From positions 868,001 to 932,000 of the forward strand of contig CAVXPU010000005.1 of assembly GCA_963763855.1 (NCBI GenBank): DNA of 64,000 nucleotides, in the 5' to 3' direction. The DNA is from JAIBCC01 sp963763855. Its GTDB lineage: Bacteria > Acidobacteriota > Blastocatellia > Pyrinomonadales > Pyrinomonadaceae. The translations under genes and the position numbers were made by a program. The notes beneath the pieces were generated by a model that ran no database searches, had not been told where the DNA came from, and saw only the letters and a list, made by a program, of their open reading frames with translations. Below are positions 1 to 7,152 of this stretch, one piece after another (positions within the stretch are counted from its first letter, which is position 1; every line of letters begins with the position of its first letter).

Positions 1-223
1 ATAAATAATCTTTTTTTCGCTCAAGTTGCAAATTCCCGCGAAATCTTTGCAAAAAATAGAAAGCAATTGCCGCTCCGCCAACCCGAAATCCAACTATCGA
101 ATACGGAGAAAACGTTTGGAGAGCAAATTTGCCCAAAACGGGAGCAGTGCCAAAACAGAGTTGGACAAAAAGCAGAGCAATATGTGGGGAATAATCGGGA
201 ACTCTGGTGGAATTTGAATACAT
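1..223 (-). CDS. EamA/DMT-family transporter, N-terminal part (cut by window edge)
   Basis: Reading the minus strand from an ATG at 223 gives 74 codons that run off the left edge of the window. After about 12 polar residues comes a hydrophobic helix starting IALLFVQLCFGTAPVLGK, followed by a second helix containing SIVGFRVGGAAIAFYFL. That is the usual opening of drug/metabolite exporters with EamA domains, which pump small molecules across the inner membrane. The start lies 8 nt past the stop of the Uma2-type gene upstream, so it may be the tail of the pdh transcript. The substrate cannot be guessed. The overlapping frame that reads as a longer ORF has no transporter character. Confidence 0.75.
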   Translation of the reverse strand, partial: MYSNSTRVPDYSPHIALLFVQLCFGTAPVLGKFALQTFSPYSIVGFRVGGAAIAFYFLQRFRGNLQLERKKDYL

Positions 224-231
224 ACTGGGCT

Positions 232-813
232 TTACTCTTCAAGAAAGGTTATGTCTTCGTAAATATCACCAAGAGTCAGGTCGCAATCCAGCGTTGTTAG
301 ATTAATAATATCTTCCAATTTATCGTATTCAGTTTGCATCCAAAACTTTTCGTTATGTTTTAGATAATGAACGACAAAATAAGATTCTTGAGAGATTAAT
401 AAATATTCTCGAAAACTTTCAATAGATTTGTAATGCTTAAATTTCAAATCGCGGTCAAATTTTTCAGTAGAAGAAGACAATACTTCAATAATTAGTTGAG
501 GATTTACCAAAACATCAACACCGCCGATTTTTTCGAAGCTTGCTTCACCGCACAAAGCAGAGCCGTCTGAATAACGATAAGGCGGCAAACTTGGCACTTT
601 CAAACGCATATTGGCTGCAAAATTTCTACATTTTTTTCCACGTAATTTTGCTCTAAAGGTCGCGATTAAATTAACCTCAATGGCATCATGAGATTCACTT
701 ACACCGCTCATTGAAAATATTTCCCCGTCAAAATATTCAAAACGTTCGTTGGTTTCTTTTTCCAACTCAAAATATTCCTCAAGCGAATAAGTTTTTTTCG
801 GTAAAGCCGTCAT
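232..813 (-). CDS. Uma2-family putative restriction endonuclease (DUF820)
   Basis: This 193-residue protein has the Uma2 pattern. An N-terminal stretch (YSLEEYFELEKETNERFEYF, then DGEIFSMSG) is followed by a PD-(D/E)xK-like core: YSDGSALCG near residue 105, then LIIEVLSSSTEKFDRDLKFKHY with the acidic residue and lysine of the nuclease fold. Uma2 proteins are abundant in cyanobacteria and Acidobacteriota, often in many copies, and their role is not settled. The gene starts 5 nt after pdhC stops and reads the same way, so it is probably co-transcribed with the pyruvate dehydrogenase genes without a metabolic link. Family assignment is firm; nuclease activity is inferred. Confidence 0.85.
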   Translation of the reverse strand: MTALPKKTYSLEEYFELEKETNERFEYFDGEIFSMSGVSESHDAIEVNLIATFRAKLRGKKCRNFAANMRLKVPSLPPYRYSDGSALCGEASFEKIGGVDVLVNPQLIIEVLSSSTEKFDRDLKFKHYKSIESFREYLLISQESYFVVHYLKHNEKFWMQTEYDKLEDIINLTTLDCDLTLGDIYEDITFLEE

Positions 814-818
814 AAAAC

Positions 819-2078
819 TTATAATAACATCATCGCTGGGGTTTCCAACATTTGTTTAAAAGTCTGCAAGAATTTAGCACCGGTTGCACCATCAATCACT
901 CGATGATCGCACGACATTGTTACATTCATCATGCTTCGAACAACAATCTCACCGTTTCTGACGACAGCTTTTTCGCTTGCTCCGCCGACTGCTAAAATTC
1001 CGGCTTCGGGTGTATTGATAATTGCAGTAAATTGCTCAATACCAAACATTCCGAGGTTTGAAATCGAAAATGTTCCGCCTGTGTATTCTTCAGGTTGAAG
1101 TTTTTTCGCTTTTGCTCGACCCGCAAGTTCTTTTATTTCAGCAGATATGCTTAAAAGACCTTTTTTGTTTGCTGCACGAACGACAGGCGTAATCAAGCCG
1201 TCTTCAATCGCAACGGCAATGCTGATGTCGGCATCTTCGTAAAATCTGACCGAGTTATTTTGGAATGAAGCATTAACCCAAGAATGCTTGACCAACGACA
1301 TTGCAGTAGCTTTTACAATAATGTCGTTTACCGAAATTTTCTCGGCTTCGGATACGGTTGCGTTTATCTGTTTACGCAAAGCCAAAACGCTATCCATTTC
1401 TATTTCAACAGTTAAGTAGAAATGCGGAACGTTTTGCGTTGAAGCAGTTAAGCGTTCGGCGATGATCTGACGCATTTTTGAAACGCCTTCGTCTCGGAAA
1501 TTTGAAGCTCCGAAAACTTGCGAAGGTGTGAAAGAAGGGCTTTGGGTTTTGGGTTTTGGGCTTTCGATTGCCGTTTCAATATCGCGTTTTATGATTCTGC
1601 CGTTTGGACCAGAGCCGGTTACCGTTCGTAAATCAATTCCGTTTTCCGTTGCCATTCTAGCTGCAATTGGCGAAACAAGAAGTCTGCCATCTTCAGTCTT
1701 TGGATTTCGGACTTCGGTTTTGGGCTGAACTGTTTCGACTGTTTTGGCTTCGTCAACCTTTGGCACAGGGGAACCATTTGGACTTTCGACCTTGGACGCT
1801 GGACTTTGGACATCGCTCAAAAGAGCGGCAAAATCTTCTCCTGACTTGCCGGTAATTGCGATAGTTTCATTGAGCAAAGCAGTTTCGCCGCCTTGTTTCA
1901 AAATCTTGAGCAAAGTTCCGGCTTTCAACGCGGTTAATTCCATCGTCGCTTTGTCCGTATCAACTTCGGCAAGCGTTTCGCCTGATTCAAATGAGTCGCC
2001 TTCCGCCTTTAACCAACGTGCGATTTGCCCTTCTTCCATCGTTGGTGAAAGTTTCGGCATTGTAAATTTTTCAGCCAT
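819..2078 (-). CDS. pdhC: dihydrolipoamide acetyltransferase, E2 of pyruvate dehydrogenase complex
   Basis: E2 transfers the acetyl group from E1 to CoA and forms the core of the cytoplasmic pyruvate dehydrogenase complex. The 419-residue product has, in order, a lipoyl domain with the lipoylated lysine in EVDTDKATMEL (K43), a Pro/Lys/Thr-rich linker, a peripheral subunit-binding domain (LVSPIAARMATENGIDL to GRIIKRDIE), a second linker, and the catalytic domain ending with CDHRVIDGATG (H392, D396). I chose the ATG at 2078 because MAEKFTMPKLSPTMEEG is the standard E2 start; the longer GTG-started frame runs into a paired-hairpin repeat. Both linkers are coded by degenerate tandem oligonucleotides (about 1538-1563 and 1780-1811). 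It is the last pdh gene, 60 nt after the GIY-YIG gene. Confidence 0.95.
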   Translation of the reverse strand: MAEKFTMPKLSPTMEEGQIARWLKAEGDSFESGETLAEVDTDKATMELTALKAGTLLKILKQGGETALLNETIAITGKSGEDFAALLSDVQSPASKVESPNGSPVPKVDEAKTVETVQPKTEVRNPKTEDGRLLVSPIAARMATENGIDLRTVTGSGPNGRIIKRDIETAIESPKPKTQSPSFTPSQVFGASNFRDEGVSKMRQIIAERLTASTQNVPHFYLTVEIEMDSVLALRKQINATVSEAEKISVNDIIVKATAMSLVKHSWVNASFQNNSVRFYEDADISIAVAIEDGLITPVVRAANKKGLLSISAEIKELAGRAKAKKLQPEEYTGGTFSISNLGMFGIEQFTAIINTPEAGILAVGGASEKAVVRNGEIVVRSMMNVTMSCDHRVIDGATGAKFLQTFKQMLETPAMMLL

Positions 2079-2100
2079 AATTTTGGGTTTTCGTGCTTTT

Positions 2101-2157
2101 GCAGAAGCCCGCACGAAGTAAGGGCGATTACACACTTGCTATCTTATGTGTTTCTGC
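2101..2157. repeat. paired-hairpin REP-like repeat, copy 1 (GCAGAA family)
   Basis: The left arm is GCAGAAGCCCGCACGAAGTA followed by AGGGC. Its GCCC and GGGC close a small hairpin. The right arm, read on the other strand, begins GCAGAAACAC and ends AAGTGTGT. So two GCAGAA-headed hairpins face each other, as in bacterial interspersed mosaic elements. It lies upstream of pdhC and codes the last residues and stop of the GIY-YIG gene. Related copies are at 14439, 19281 and 46001, with variants at 41059 and 45252. Confidence 0.75.
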
Positions 2158-2543
2158 GAATTCTTTGCCGCAATCATTTGCAGACGTTGTTCGCGTGACT
2201 TTTTCCTTTCGTTATAACCGCGATTCCCGAAAGGTTTTAACTTTTCAAACCACAAATCTTCTAAAAATTCCAACTCTTTTTTAATGTCGAGATTTTCTCT
2301 GAATTCAATTTCTTCTAAAATCTCAAACAAAAAGTTTTCGCTTCCAAATTCGTTCCAATCTGCTTGAAGTTGTTTATCAGTATGGCAATTTGCTTTTAGT
2401 TGAAACTGAATTCGATTAAAAATACCACCTAAATTTTCACTTTTTCCAACAAAAACTTTTTCATTCGCTAAATTACGAATTTGAAAAATTCCCATCGGTT
2501 GCGGCGTTTGTAAATAATTGAGCTTTAAGTCTTTTTCGTTCAC
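2139..2543 (-). CDS. GIY-YIG nuclease family protein
   Basis: A 134-residue protein. Near residue 18, GIFQIRNLANEKVFVGKSEN matches the GIY...YIG core of the single-domain nuclease fold, with F replacing the usual Y in both motifs. It continues with NRIQFQLKANCHTDKQLQAD and FGSENFLFEILEEIE, typical of the GIY-YIG subfamily seen next to mobile or accessory genes. The C-terminal residues are supplied by the repeat at 2101-2157, so the natural end may have been changed by that insertion. It sits between an AbiGi-like gene (14 nt upstream) and pdhC, inside the pdh operon. The substitutions in the core make catalysis uncertain. Confidence 0.8.
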   Translation of the reverse strand: MNEKDLKLNYLQTPQPMGIFQIRNLANEKVFVGKSENLGGIFNRIQFQLKANCHTDKQLQADWNEFGSENFLFEILEEIEFRENLDIKKELEFLEDLWFEKLKPFGNRGYNERKKSREQRLQMIAAKNSQKHIR

Positions 2544-2557
2544 ATTCGTATAGTTTA

Positions 2558-3278
2558 TTAAAAATCTTTCAATACTTGATTAGTCGTAATTACCTTAGTC
2601 AAGAGATTTTCATATTTACCACAATATGGAGATTTAGTTAGAGCTTCTTTTAATTCAGTCAAATCCTCCGCACTTTTAACTAAAATGTATTCAATCCATT
2701 CAGGTTCAATCTTGAAAAATGATGAATTTGGTTTTTCATTTAATTCACTACGTTTGTCTACTAATTCTGATTCATCTTTGTATTTAACAATTTCAAAATC
2801 AGATTCATCAGGAAAATAACGCCACTCTTTTTCATTATAGAATCTTTTTTCTTTTAAAAACAGGGTTACCATCTTTATGGTCAATTATTTGTTTTCCATA
2901 TATCTGCTTTAGATGTTTCGCAAATGTAAATTCTTTGAACCAATTAATACTCTTTGCTGAACTTGTAAGTGGAAAATCTTTAGTTTTACTATGAATATAA
3001 AAGACAGGCGAACAGCCATTTTCTTTCGCTTTATCACGGTTAAGTCCGATTCCATACTCCCCATACCAATTTATATGTTCTTTAATAATTCCCAACGGAA
3101 TATCACAAAAACAAACAGTTTTAGTGAAATACGCTAATTTTGTTCCGGGTAACTTTTCGTAAATATATCTCGCCTGAAAACCGTTCTGAAGTATCAGTTT
3201 CAAAATGTCCATTGTCCCTGTGAGATGAAAAAGATTTCTAGAACTCAAATTTTGATTGATTTTATACTTTCTTTTCAT
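2558..3278 (-). pseudogene. AbiGi-like abortive-infection antitoxin, split by a frameshift
   Basis: Two overlapping minus-strand frames make one AbiGi-like protein. The first (3278 to about 2850) has LFHLTGTMDILKLILQNGF, then TVCFCDIPLGIIKEHINWYG and EYGIGLNRDKA. The second (about 2850 to 2558) has FYNEKEWRYFPDE, the conserved C-terminal block. AbiGi is the antitoxin-like half of the AbiG phage-resistance pair; the toxin half (AbiGii) is not visible nearby. The break lies in an AAAAGAAAAAAG run at about 2845-2850; removing one base restores the frame. Possible explanations are real decay, slippage or phase variation, or a sequencing error. The gene sits 23 nt behind pdhB. Family call is good; present function is doubtful. 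Confidence 0.75.
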
Positions 3279-3301
3279 AAAACAATTCTTTTATTATGAA
3301 A

Positions 3302-4282
3302 CTACAAATAGCAAACTTCCTTCACCGCTGCCACAATCTTTTCAACACTCGGCAACGCCAAAACTTCTAAGTTTCTTGCGTATGGCATTGGCGTTTCGGC
3401 ACACGAGATTCGTTTGATCGGTGCGTCCAAAAAATCAAATGCTTGTTCCATAACTTGATGCGAAATCTCTGCACCTACGCTGGCAAACGAATGAGATTCT
3501 TCTGCGATTACGAGGCGATTCGTTTTCTTGACGGAAGCAACGATCGTATCAATATCAAGCGGTTTAATTGTTCGCGGATCAACGACTTCGACCGAAACTC
3601 CTTCGCTTTCCAATATTTCCGCGGCTTTCAATGCCTGCGGAACAGTGAACGAACGAGCGACAATCGTGCAATCTTTGCCTTCGCGTTTTACATCGGCAAC
3701 TCCAATTGGAATCAAGAAATCTTCATCATCAGGCACTTCGCCCTTCATGCCATACATCGTTTCTTGCTCCATAAAAATCACCGGATTATTGTCTCTAATC
3801 GCTGATTTCAAGAGACCTTTTGCGTCGGCGGCGGTCGAAGGCTGGATCACAATTAATCCCGGGAAATTGGCGTAAAAGGCTTCAAAAGATTGCGAATGTT
3901 GCGATGAAACTTGAAAAGCCGAACCATTCGGACCACGAAAAACGATTGGCACATTGAATTGTCCGCCGGACATATAATTCATTTTCGCGGCATTATTTAT
4001 TATTTGGTCAGCCGCTAAAACGCTGAAATTCCACGTCATAAATTCAATCACAGGACGCAAACCTGCCATAGCCGCACCAACTCCCAAAGCGGCAAAACCG
4101 AGTTCGGTAATCGGAGCATCAACCACCCGCTTGTCACCAAACTCTTTCCAGAGTCCGCGAGTCACTTTATAAGCCCCATCATATTCAGCGACTTCTTCGC
4201 CCATGATGAAAACGTTTTCGTCTCGTAAAATTTCTTCTCTTAATGCAACATTTAATGCGTCGCGAATGGTTAAAATAGCCAT
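3302..4282 (-). CDS. pdhB: pyruvate dehydrogenase E1 component, beta subunit
   Basis: The 326-residue E1 beta subunit pairs with the pdhA product to decarboxylate pyruvate with thiamine diphosphate and pass acetyl to the lipoyl arm of E2. Diagnostic segments are the N-terminal MAILTIRDALNVALREE, the GEEVAEYDGAYKVTRGL region with the cofactor-activating glutamate, SSQHSQSFEAFYANFPGL, and the C-terminal half (VEVVDPRTIKPLDIDTIVAS, then VIAEESHSFASVGAE). Length is normal and the frame is intact. It follows the DUF2442 gene by 3 nt, which indicates co-transcription with pdhA across the inserted gene pair. Confidence 0.95.
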   Translation of the reverse strand: MAILTIRDALNVALREEILRDENVFIMGEEVAEYDGAYKVTRGLWKEFGDKRVVDAPITELGFAALGVGAAMAGLRPVIEFMTWNFSVLAADQIINNAAKMNYMSGGQFNVPIVFRGPNGSAFQVSSQHSQSFEAFYANFPGLIVIQPSTAADAKGLLKSAIRDNNPVIFMEQETMYGMKGEVPDDEDFLIPIGVADVKREGKDCTIVARSFTVPQALKAAEILESEGVSVEVVDPRTIKPLDIDTIVASVKKTNRLVIAEESHSFASVGAEISHQVMEQAFDFLDAPIKRISCAETPMPYARNLEVLALPSVEKIVAAVKEVCYL

Positions 4283-4285
4283 AAA

Positions 4286-4567
4286 TTATTTAGATAATTC
4301 TAATTCTTTTTCTTCAGCCCAAACCGGTTTTAAGTTATGGTAAAGCACGTCAGGATCGATATCGGCACCGTTTTCCCAACAAATTGTTTTCATTCTTTCA
4401 TCAACCTTTACTGCTTGAAATGCTTTAATATTTTGTCGCAAAGGTTCAAAAATCTTTCCACGCAAATATGGTTCAAGGTCAATATCCCGCTCCGTTTCGT
4501 CGGTAAACTCAATGTGGACAACAAAGTTTTCAAGCGGCTTTACTGATTTTATTCTTACCAATTTCAT
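4286..4567 (-). CDS. DUF2442 family protein
   Basis: A 93-residue protein beginning MKLVRIKSVKPLENFVVHIE and continuing DGTER-like (DETERDIDLEPYLRG) to CWENGADIDPDVLY, the usual DUF2442 pattern. DUF2442 proteins are small, and are commonly encoded directly after a DUF4160 gene, as here (2 nt gap). The pair behaves like a toxin-antitoxin or other two-gene addiction cassette in many genomes, but no activity is established. The location between pdhA and pdhB is unusual. Function unknown. Confidence 0.85.
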   Translation of the reverse strand: MKLVRIKSVKPLENFVVHIEFTDETERDIDLEPYLRGKIFEPLRQNIKAFQAVKVDERMKTICWENGADIDPDVLYHNLKPVWAEEKELELSK

Positions 4568-4569
4568 AT

Positions 4570-4830
4570 TTATTGCAGGGGCGGAATTTTTCCTAAAACT
4601 TCGCCATTTCTAGCTTTTTTCCATTCTTCCGAAAGTTCCTGTCGATGCATATCTGCCCATTCAAGTACTAAATTGTGAACCCTTCGTGGAAGCTGTCCGG
4701 CATAAACTCTTAAAGTTTCAATTTCATATAATGCCTCATCTCCACTATATTCTGCATGAAAATGCGGCGGAGAATGTTCGTTATAGTATAAGTAAATTAA
4801 AATGCCAAAAAATTGACTAACACACGGCAT
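4570..4830 (-). CDS. DUF4160 family protein
   Basis: An 86-residue protein with the DUF4160 signature: FFGILIYLYYNEHSPPHFHAE near the N terminus, with conserved HSPPHFH, then a basic/aromatic C-terminal half (LVLEWADMHRQELSEEWKKA). The first gene of the DUF4160-DUF2442 pair. The His-rich motif suggests metal binding, but no activity is known. It begins 103 nt after pdhA stops, and that spacer shows no clear terminator, so transcription probably continues from the pdh promoter. Confidence 0.85.
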   Translation of the reverse strand: MPCVSQFFGILIYLYYNEHSPPHFHAEYSGDEALYEIETLRVYAGQLPRRVHNLVLEWADMHRQELSEEWKKARNGEVLGKIPPLQ

Positions 4831-4933
4831 AGGCTAAATTCTTGAATAACTTCGTTGATTTGCAAACATTCTTCATTTGCCTGACCATCCATCAATCAAC
4901 ATCTTTTTCAGACATCACAATTACTAAGACTGG

Positions 4934-5989
4934 TTAAGCAAACACATCCGTTATCAATTCACTCTCATCCGGAAACGGACTATTTTCCGCAAATTCCACA
5001 CATTTTTCTACTTCGGCAGCCGCTTTTGCTTCGAATTCGTCCATGTCTTTTGCCTTAATTACTTTTGCTTCGATCAAAGTGTCGCTGAAGAGTTTTATCG
5101 GATCGCGTTCTTGGAATTTTGTGATTTCGTCGCGAGATCTATAATTGCCCGGATCTGACATCGAATGTCCCATGTAGCGATAAGTACGAACTTCTATCAG
5201 CGTCGGCGAACCATCTTTTCTGGCACGATCAACTGCTCTCTGAAATGCTTCGCGGACTGCCATAACGTCCATTCCATCAACAAATTCATTAGCCATTCCG
5301 TAGCTTTCGCCCTTTTTCGCAACGCTTGAAATTGACATCGCACGAGCTTGCGACGTTCCCATTCCGTAAACATTATTCTCGCAAATGTAGATGCAGGGAA
5401 GTTTCCAAAGTTGAGCCATATTTAATGATTCATGAAAAATCCCTTGATTCGCGGCAGCTTCGCCGAAATAGCAAAGCGTTACGCTATCTTCGCCACGATA
5501 CTTTGAAGCATAAGCCATCCCGGTGGCAACGCCTATTTGTCCGCCAACAATGCCGTGTCCTCCGTAGAATTGATGTTCTTTGCTAAACATATGCATCGAA
5601 CCGCCTTTGCCTTTTACGGCTCCGTCAGCTTTGCCGTAGAGTTCGGCTAAGACTTTTTCGGGCGGAATGCCTTTAATGAATGCCTGAACGTGAGTTCGAT
5701 AACTGCCGATAACCATATCGTCAGGGCGTAAAACCGAAAGCGAACCAATTCCGCAGGCTTCTTGTCCGATGTATAGATGACAAAAACCGCCAATCTTGCC
5801 CATCCGATAAACTTCGGCACATTTTTCTTCAAAACGGCGTGCAAAAATCATCTGGTAAAGCATCTCTTGGAGCTTGTCTTTTGGCAAATCCTTTACCATC
5901 TTAAGCTGCGATTTTTGCCTTTTCAAATATTCGGCGTGTGCTACTTCAGGGTTGATTGAATCTGTAACTTGTTCGGCAATTGCTTTCAT
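4934..5989 (-). CDS. pdhA: pyruvate dehydrogenase E1 component, alpha subunit
   Basis: The 351-residue alpha subunit carries the thiamine-diphosphate site of E1. It shows FARRFEEKCAEVYRMGKIGG, the YIGQEACGIG and GSYRTHVQAF segments, KGKGGSMHMF, and the cofactor motif GEAAANQGIFHESLNMAQLW ending in ENN. A C-terminal YRYMGHSMSDPGNYRS is also present. Length is normal. First gene of the leftward pdh operon, with a near-consensus promoter at 6030-6058 that fixes transcription about 35 nt upstream of the ATG at 5989. The complex feeds acetyl-CoA to the central metabolism; no lpd (E3) gene is in this window. Confidence 0.95.
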   Translation of the reverse strand: MKAIAEQVTDSINPEVAHAEYLKRQKSQLKMVKDLPKDKLQEMLYQMIFARRFEEKCAEVYRMGKIGGFCHLYIGQEACGIGSLSVLRPDDMVIGSYRTHVQAFIKGIPPEKVLAELYGKADGAVKGKGGSMHMFSKEHQFYGGHGIVGGQIGVATGMAYASKYRGEDSVTLCYFGEAAANQGIFHESLNMAQLWKLPCIYICENNVYGMGTSQARAMSISSVAKKGESYGMANEFVDGMDVMAVREAFQRAVDRARKDGSPTLIEVRTYRYMGHSMSDPGNYRSRDEITKFQERDPIKLFSDTLIEAKVIKAKDMDEFEAKAAAEVEKCVEFAENSPFPDESELITDVFA

Positions 5990-6029
5990 TATTTTTTGTT
6001 GAATAAATTTATTAAATTAAACCTAAAAA

Positions 6030-6058
6030 ATTATAGCGAGTTATAAAAGATTGTGCAA
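6030..6058 (-). promoter_or_regulatory. sigma-70 promoter of the pdh operon
   Basis: On the minus strand TTGCAC (6058-6053) and TATAAT (6035-6030) are separated by exactly 17 nt. The TATAAT box is perfect and the -35 box matches at four of six bases. Transcription should begin near 6023, leaving a leader of about 33 nt before pdhA. It lies in the divergent spacer with the cysteine dioxygenase gene. Confidence 0.7.
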
Positions 6059-6176
6059 AATGCTGAACACTTTCATTTGCCCAAAAATAAAAATAATGAC
6101 TTCAGAAAATAAAAATAGTGTTAAAATTAGAAGTTGAGATGCCCCAATCTCAAATAAAAGTGAAATACCCAACAAC

Positions 6177-6749
6177 ATGAAAGTGAAAATTAACAAATTT
6201 ATTGATGAACTTTGCGAAATTCCCGAAAAAGATTTTACTTGCGATAATGTTTATCAATTTTTGGGCAAAAATCCGGTCGATATAGATTCAATCTCGCCCT
6301 ATTTTTTTTGGAGCGAGAAATTTTACACGCGAAATTTGGTCTACAAGGATGAGCGGTTTGAATTAATGGTTTTGTGTTGGGATGCCGGGCAAGTTTCGCG
6401 GATTCACAATCATGCGGATCAAAGATGTTGGATGAGCGTCGTCAGCGGAAAGCTTCGCGGACAAAATTTTTCGGTCGAGGCAATTGACGAAGCAAAAGGA
6501 TATTGCAAGCTCAGAGAAACCGATATGTTTGATCTTTCGGATTGTTTGGCTGCAAAGGTTGAGCTTGAAGAGCCGATTCATCAAATACTTAATTTACCGG
6601 AATTTTCTGAGCGAGCGGTTAGTGTTCATATCTATTCAAAACCCTTTGACAGCTGCATTTCATACTGCCGCGAAAGCGATACATTTAAGGATGTTCAATT
6701 AGCCTACACAAGCATTGACGGCAAATTATGTGATGGAATTTCTCTTTAA
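6177..6749 (+). CDS. cysteine dioxygenase family protein
   Basis: This 190-residue cupin protein oxidises cysteine to cysteine sulfinate with a mononuclear iron. The iron ligands expected of the family are visible as H77 and H79 in GQVSRIHNHADQRCWM and H135 in EEPIHQILNLP. C84 follows the HxH motif, and Y153 in HIYSKPF fits the redox tyrosine. Whether the thioether Cys-Tyr cofactor of the mammalian enzyme forms here cannot be told. The gene is divergent from pdhA; a lipoprotein gene follows 4 nt later. A 3-mercaptopropionate dioxygenase activity is a less likely alternative. Confidence 0.88.
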   Translation: MKVKINKFIDELCEIPEKDFTCDNVYQFLGKNPVDIDSISPYFFWSEKFYTRNLVYKDERFELMVLCWDAGQVSRIHNHADQRCWMSVVSGKLRGQNFSVEAIDEAKGYCKLRETDMFDLSDCLAAKVELEEPIHQILNLPEFSERAVSVHIYSKPFDSCISYCRESDTFKDVQLAYTSIDGKLCDGISL

Positions 6750-6753
6750 GCCT

Positions 6754-7125
6754 ATGAAAATAATAACTTTACTCTTGGTGGTGACAATCGTTTTGTGTCT
6801 TGCCTGCGGAGGTAAAACAGCTTCAAATGCAAATACCAATAGCGTCGGAAACTTTGCTACGATTGATAATTCACCTGCCAAAAATAGCAATTTAACCGGT
6901 TCAAATGCTTCGGCAAATACGCCGACAAATGGTTCAAATTCCAATATTTCTACGAAGATAAATACTCCGACAGAGCAAACAATGCCCGCCGATCCGCAAT
7001 TGCAAAAACAAATTGAAGATCAGCAAAAAGAGACAAGCGATATTAGAAAAGCCGCCAATGCTGCAAGGGAAGAACCCAAAAAACCGGTTGGCAAGCCTCC
7101 CGCAGGTGCTCCAAAATCATACTAA
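6754..7125 (+). CDS. small secreted lipoprotein, Asn/Thr/Pro-rich
   Basis: The ATG at 6754 starts a 123-residue protein with a hydrophobic signal segment (MKIITLLLVVTIVLCLACGG). A cysteine follows the hydrophobic core, consistent with a lipidated N terminus although the -3 residue is a Cys. The rest is low-complexity: Asn/Ser/Thr-rich, then a charged helix (LQKQIEDQQKETSDIRKAAN) and a Lys/Pro tail. The upstream in-frame TTG-type start would extend it into the dioxygenase gene and is not favoured. No recognised domain; probably an envelope-anchored spacer-like protein. The downstream spacer of 27 nt leads to the convergent cysS. Confidence 0.6.
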   Translation: MKIITLLLVVTIVLCLACGGKTASNANTNSVGNFATIDNSPAKNSNLTGSNASANTPTNGSNSNISTKINTPTEQTMPADPQLQKQIEDQQKETSDIRKAANAAREEPKKPVGKPPAGAPKSY

Positions 7126-7152
7126 AATAATAGCTTAAAATATCTTCTAAGT

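Noticed and set aside
1..300. ORFs on both strands at the window start
   Set aside because: The frame with transporter sequence is a different minus-strand frame starting at 223; the listed ones have no homologous features.
5990..6176. A riboswitch upstream of pdhA or the dioxygenase gene
   Set aside because: The spacer is AT-rich with a promoter but no conserved stems I could recognise.
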